Assembly (NCBI GenBank): GCA_022792755.1
Contig: JAAWBP010000073.1
Location: 1-14,876 of the forward strand
DNA: 14,876 nt
DNA from: Oscillospiraceae bacterium
GTDB lineage: Bacteria; Bacillota; Clostridia; Oscillospirales; Ruminococcaceae
Direction: 5' to 3'
Within the stretch, counting starts at the first letter, position 1. Each line of letters begins with the position of its first letter. The notes under the pieces were generated by a model that saw only the letters and a program-made list of their open reading frames with translations, had not been told where the DNA came from and ran no database searches. The translations under genes were made by a program, and so were the position numbers. Positions 14,087-14,876 of this stretch are shown one piece after another.

Positions 14087-14803
14087 ATGGAAAACAAGAC
14101 AATCGGAATCATTGGCGCGATGGCTTCTGAGGTGGAAATCTTAAAGTCAGGGCTCAAAGAGGGGAAAACTTCTGAAATCGCAGGGGTGGTTTTTTATCAG
14201 GGCAAGCTGGAGGGAAAACCCGTCGTCATCGCCCAGTGCGGCATCGGCAAGGTCTGCGCGGCGGTCTGCGCCCAGGCCATGATCGACCGGTTCCAGGTCG
14301 GCTGCGTCATCAACACCGGCGTGGCGGGCGGCCTGCACCCTTCCCTCGCCGTGGGGGATATCGTCATCAGCACCGACGCCGTCCAGCACGATTTCGACCT
14401 GACCGCCTTCGGCTATGTCAAAGGCTACATGTCGAATGGGGACGGCAAATCCCCCACCCGCTACCAAGCTGATCCGGAGCTGGCCGCCCTCTTCAAAGCG
14501 GCGGCGGACGAGGTGCTCGACGGGAATAAGTACATCGAGGGGACGATTGCCTCCGGTGATATCTTCGTGGACGACAGCGCGCTCAAAAAGGAGCTGATCG
14601 AACGCTTCGGGGCGGCCGCGGCTGAGATGGAAGGGGCGGCGATCGCCCAGGCTGCGGCGGCAAACCACGTCCCGTTCGTGGTCATCCGCTCGATTTCCGA
14701 CCTGGCGGAGAACGAGGCGAATGTCTCCTTTGAGGAGTTTGAGCGCAAAGCGGCTGAAATTTCCAGCAGCATCGTCCTCGGGATGCTGCGCCGCGCCGGG
14801 TGA
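14087..14803 (+). CDS. mtnN: 5'-methylthioadenosine / S-adenosylhomocysteine nucleosidase
   Basis: Hydrolyses MTA and SAH to adenine plus methylthioribose or S-ribosylhomocysteine, in methionine salvage and the activated methyl cycle. It has 238 residues against about 232 in E. coli. Diagnostic parts are IGIIGAMASEVEIL at the N-terminus (with the family's catalytic Glu), INTGVAGGLHPSLAVGDIV, GTIASGDIFV, AAAEMEGAAIAQ (ribose-binding Met-Glu) and VIRSISDLA (catalytic Asp). I chose the ATG at 14087; the frame is open 27 codons further upstream, but that stretch has no family similarity. The ribosome binding site is weak (AAGGCGG). It is transcribed from its own promoter, apart from the sugar genes. 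The last codons and TGA lie within the repeat E5 homology. Confidence 0.95.
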   Translation: MENKTIGIIGAMASEVEILKSGLKEGKTSEIAGVVFYQGKLEGKPVVIAQCGIGKVCAAVCAQAMIDRFQVGCVINTGVAGGLHPSLAVGDIVISTDAVQHDFDLTAFGYVKGYMSNGDGKSPTRYQADPELAALFKAAADEVLDGNKYIEGTIASGDIFVDDSALKKELIERFGAAAAEMEGAAIAQAAAANHVPFVVIRSISDLAENEANVSFEEFERKAAEISSSIVLGMLRRAG

Positions 14804-14876
14804 TCCCGTGTCCGTGCCCGGACTGGGCAATACGCGATACCCAAGTTATATTAAACCGATAGCTTTGTGATCCGCG
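14794..14876. repeat. Palindromic repeat E5, cut by the window end
   Basis: Left part of a fifth copy: CGCCGGGTGA at 14794 (overlapping the mtnN stop codon), CCGTGCCCGGACTGGGCAAT (14812-14831), the CGCGATACC arm, and TCCGCG at the very end where the core is expected (49 nt from the CAAT). Its arm resembles the right arms of the other copies, so it may be in the opposite orientation. Confidence 0.7.

Overview
The window looks like a piece of chromosome from a GC-rich, endospore-forming Clostridia-type Firmicute, possibly an Oscillospirales/Ruminococcaceae relative. This is inference. It rests on the gene order rimP-nusA-ylxR-ylxQ-infB-rbfA-nrnA-truB-ribF, on a SpoVT-type sporulation regulator, on strong GGAGG ribosome binding sites and on sigma-A-type promoters.

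Left half (1-8290, all leftward): the conserved nusA-infB transcription/translation cluster. A TTGCAA-17-TATACT promoter at 8251-8279 starts it. In transcription order it carries rimP (ribosome maturation), nusA (elongation/termination factor), ylxR/rnpM (small RNA-binding protein), ylxQ (L7Ae-like), infB (IF2), rbfA (ribosome binding factor), nrnA (nanoRNase/PAP phosphatase), truB (tRNA pseudouridine-55 synthase) and ribF (FAD synthesis). Junctions are tight or overlap by 4 bp, except two GC-rich structured spacers around rbfA. A near-consensus promoter overlapping the ribF stop codon points at the next gene outside the window, probably rpsO. spoVT lies just upstream of the cluster in the same direction.

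Middle (8853-9588): a non-coding stretch of about 735 bp. It holds the spoVT promoter region, a large branched terminator-like hairpin that faces right, and three back-to-back copies of a palindromic repeat.

Right half (9589-13768): a small sugar-catabolism module. A GlpK-like FGGY kinase (leftward) is divergent from a LacI-family repressor plus an L-fucose/L-arabinose-isomerase-family protein (rightward). The 180-bp divergent region contains a good promoter for each direction and overlapping palindromes. The repressor appears to start at an AUC codon. The kinase lacks two residues of the classical glycerol pocket, so an isomerase-kinase pathway for a sugar is more likely than plain glycerol use. 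After another repeat copy comes mtnN (MTA/SAH nucleosidase) with its own promoter, and the window ends inside a fifth repeat copy.

The most interesting structure is this repeat family (E1-E5). Each complete copy is about 150-240 bp with terminal inverted repeats. An 8-bp inverted core (CCYGCGAG / CTCGCRGG) sits at a nearly fixed distance of 49-51 nt from the CAAT of each terminal repeat, around a centre of usually 29-30 nt. Copies lie at gene 3' ends, and in two cases they supply the stop codon. I do not recognise the family; it resembles a MITE or a structured 3'-end element.
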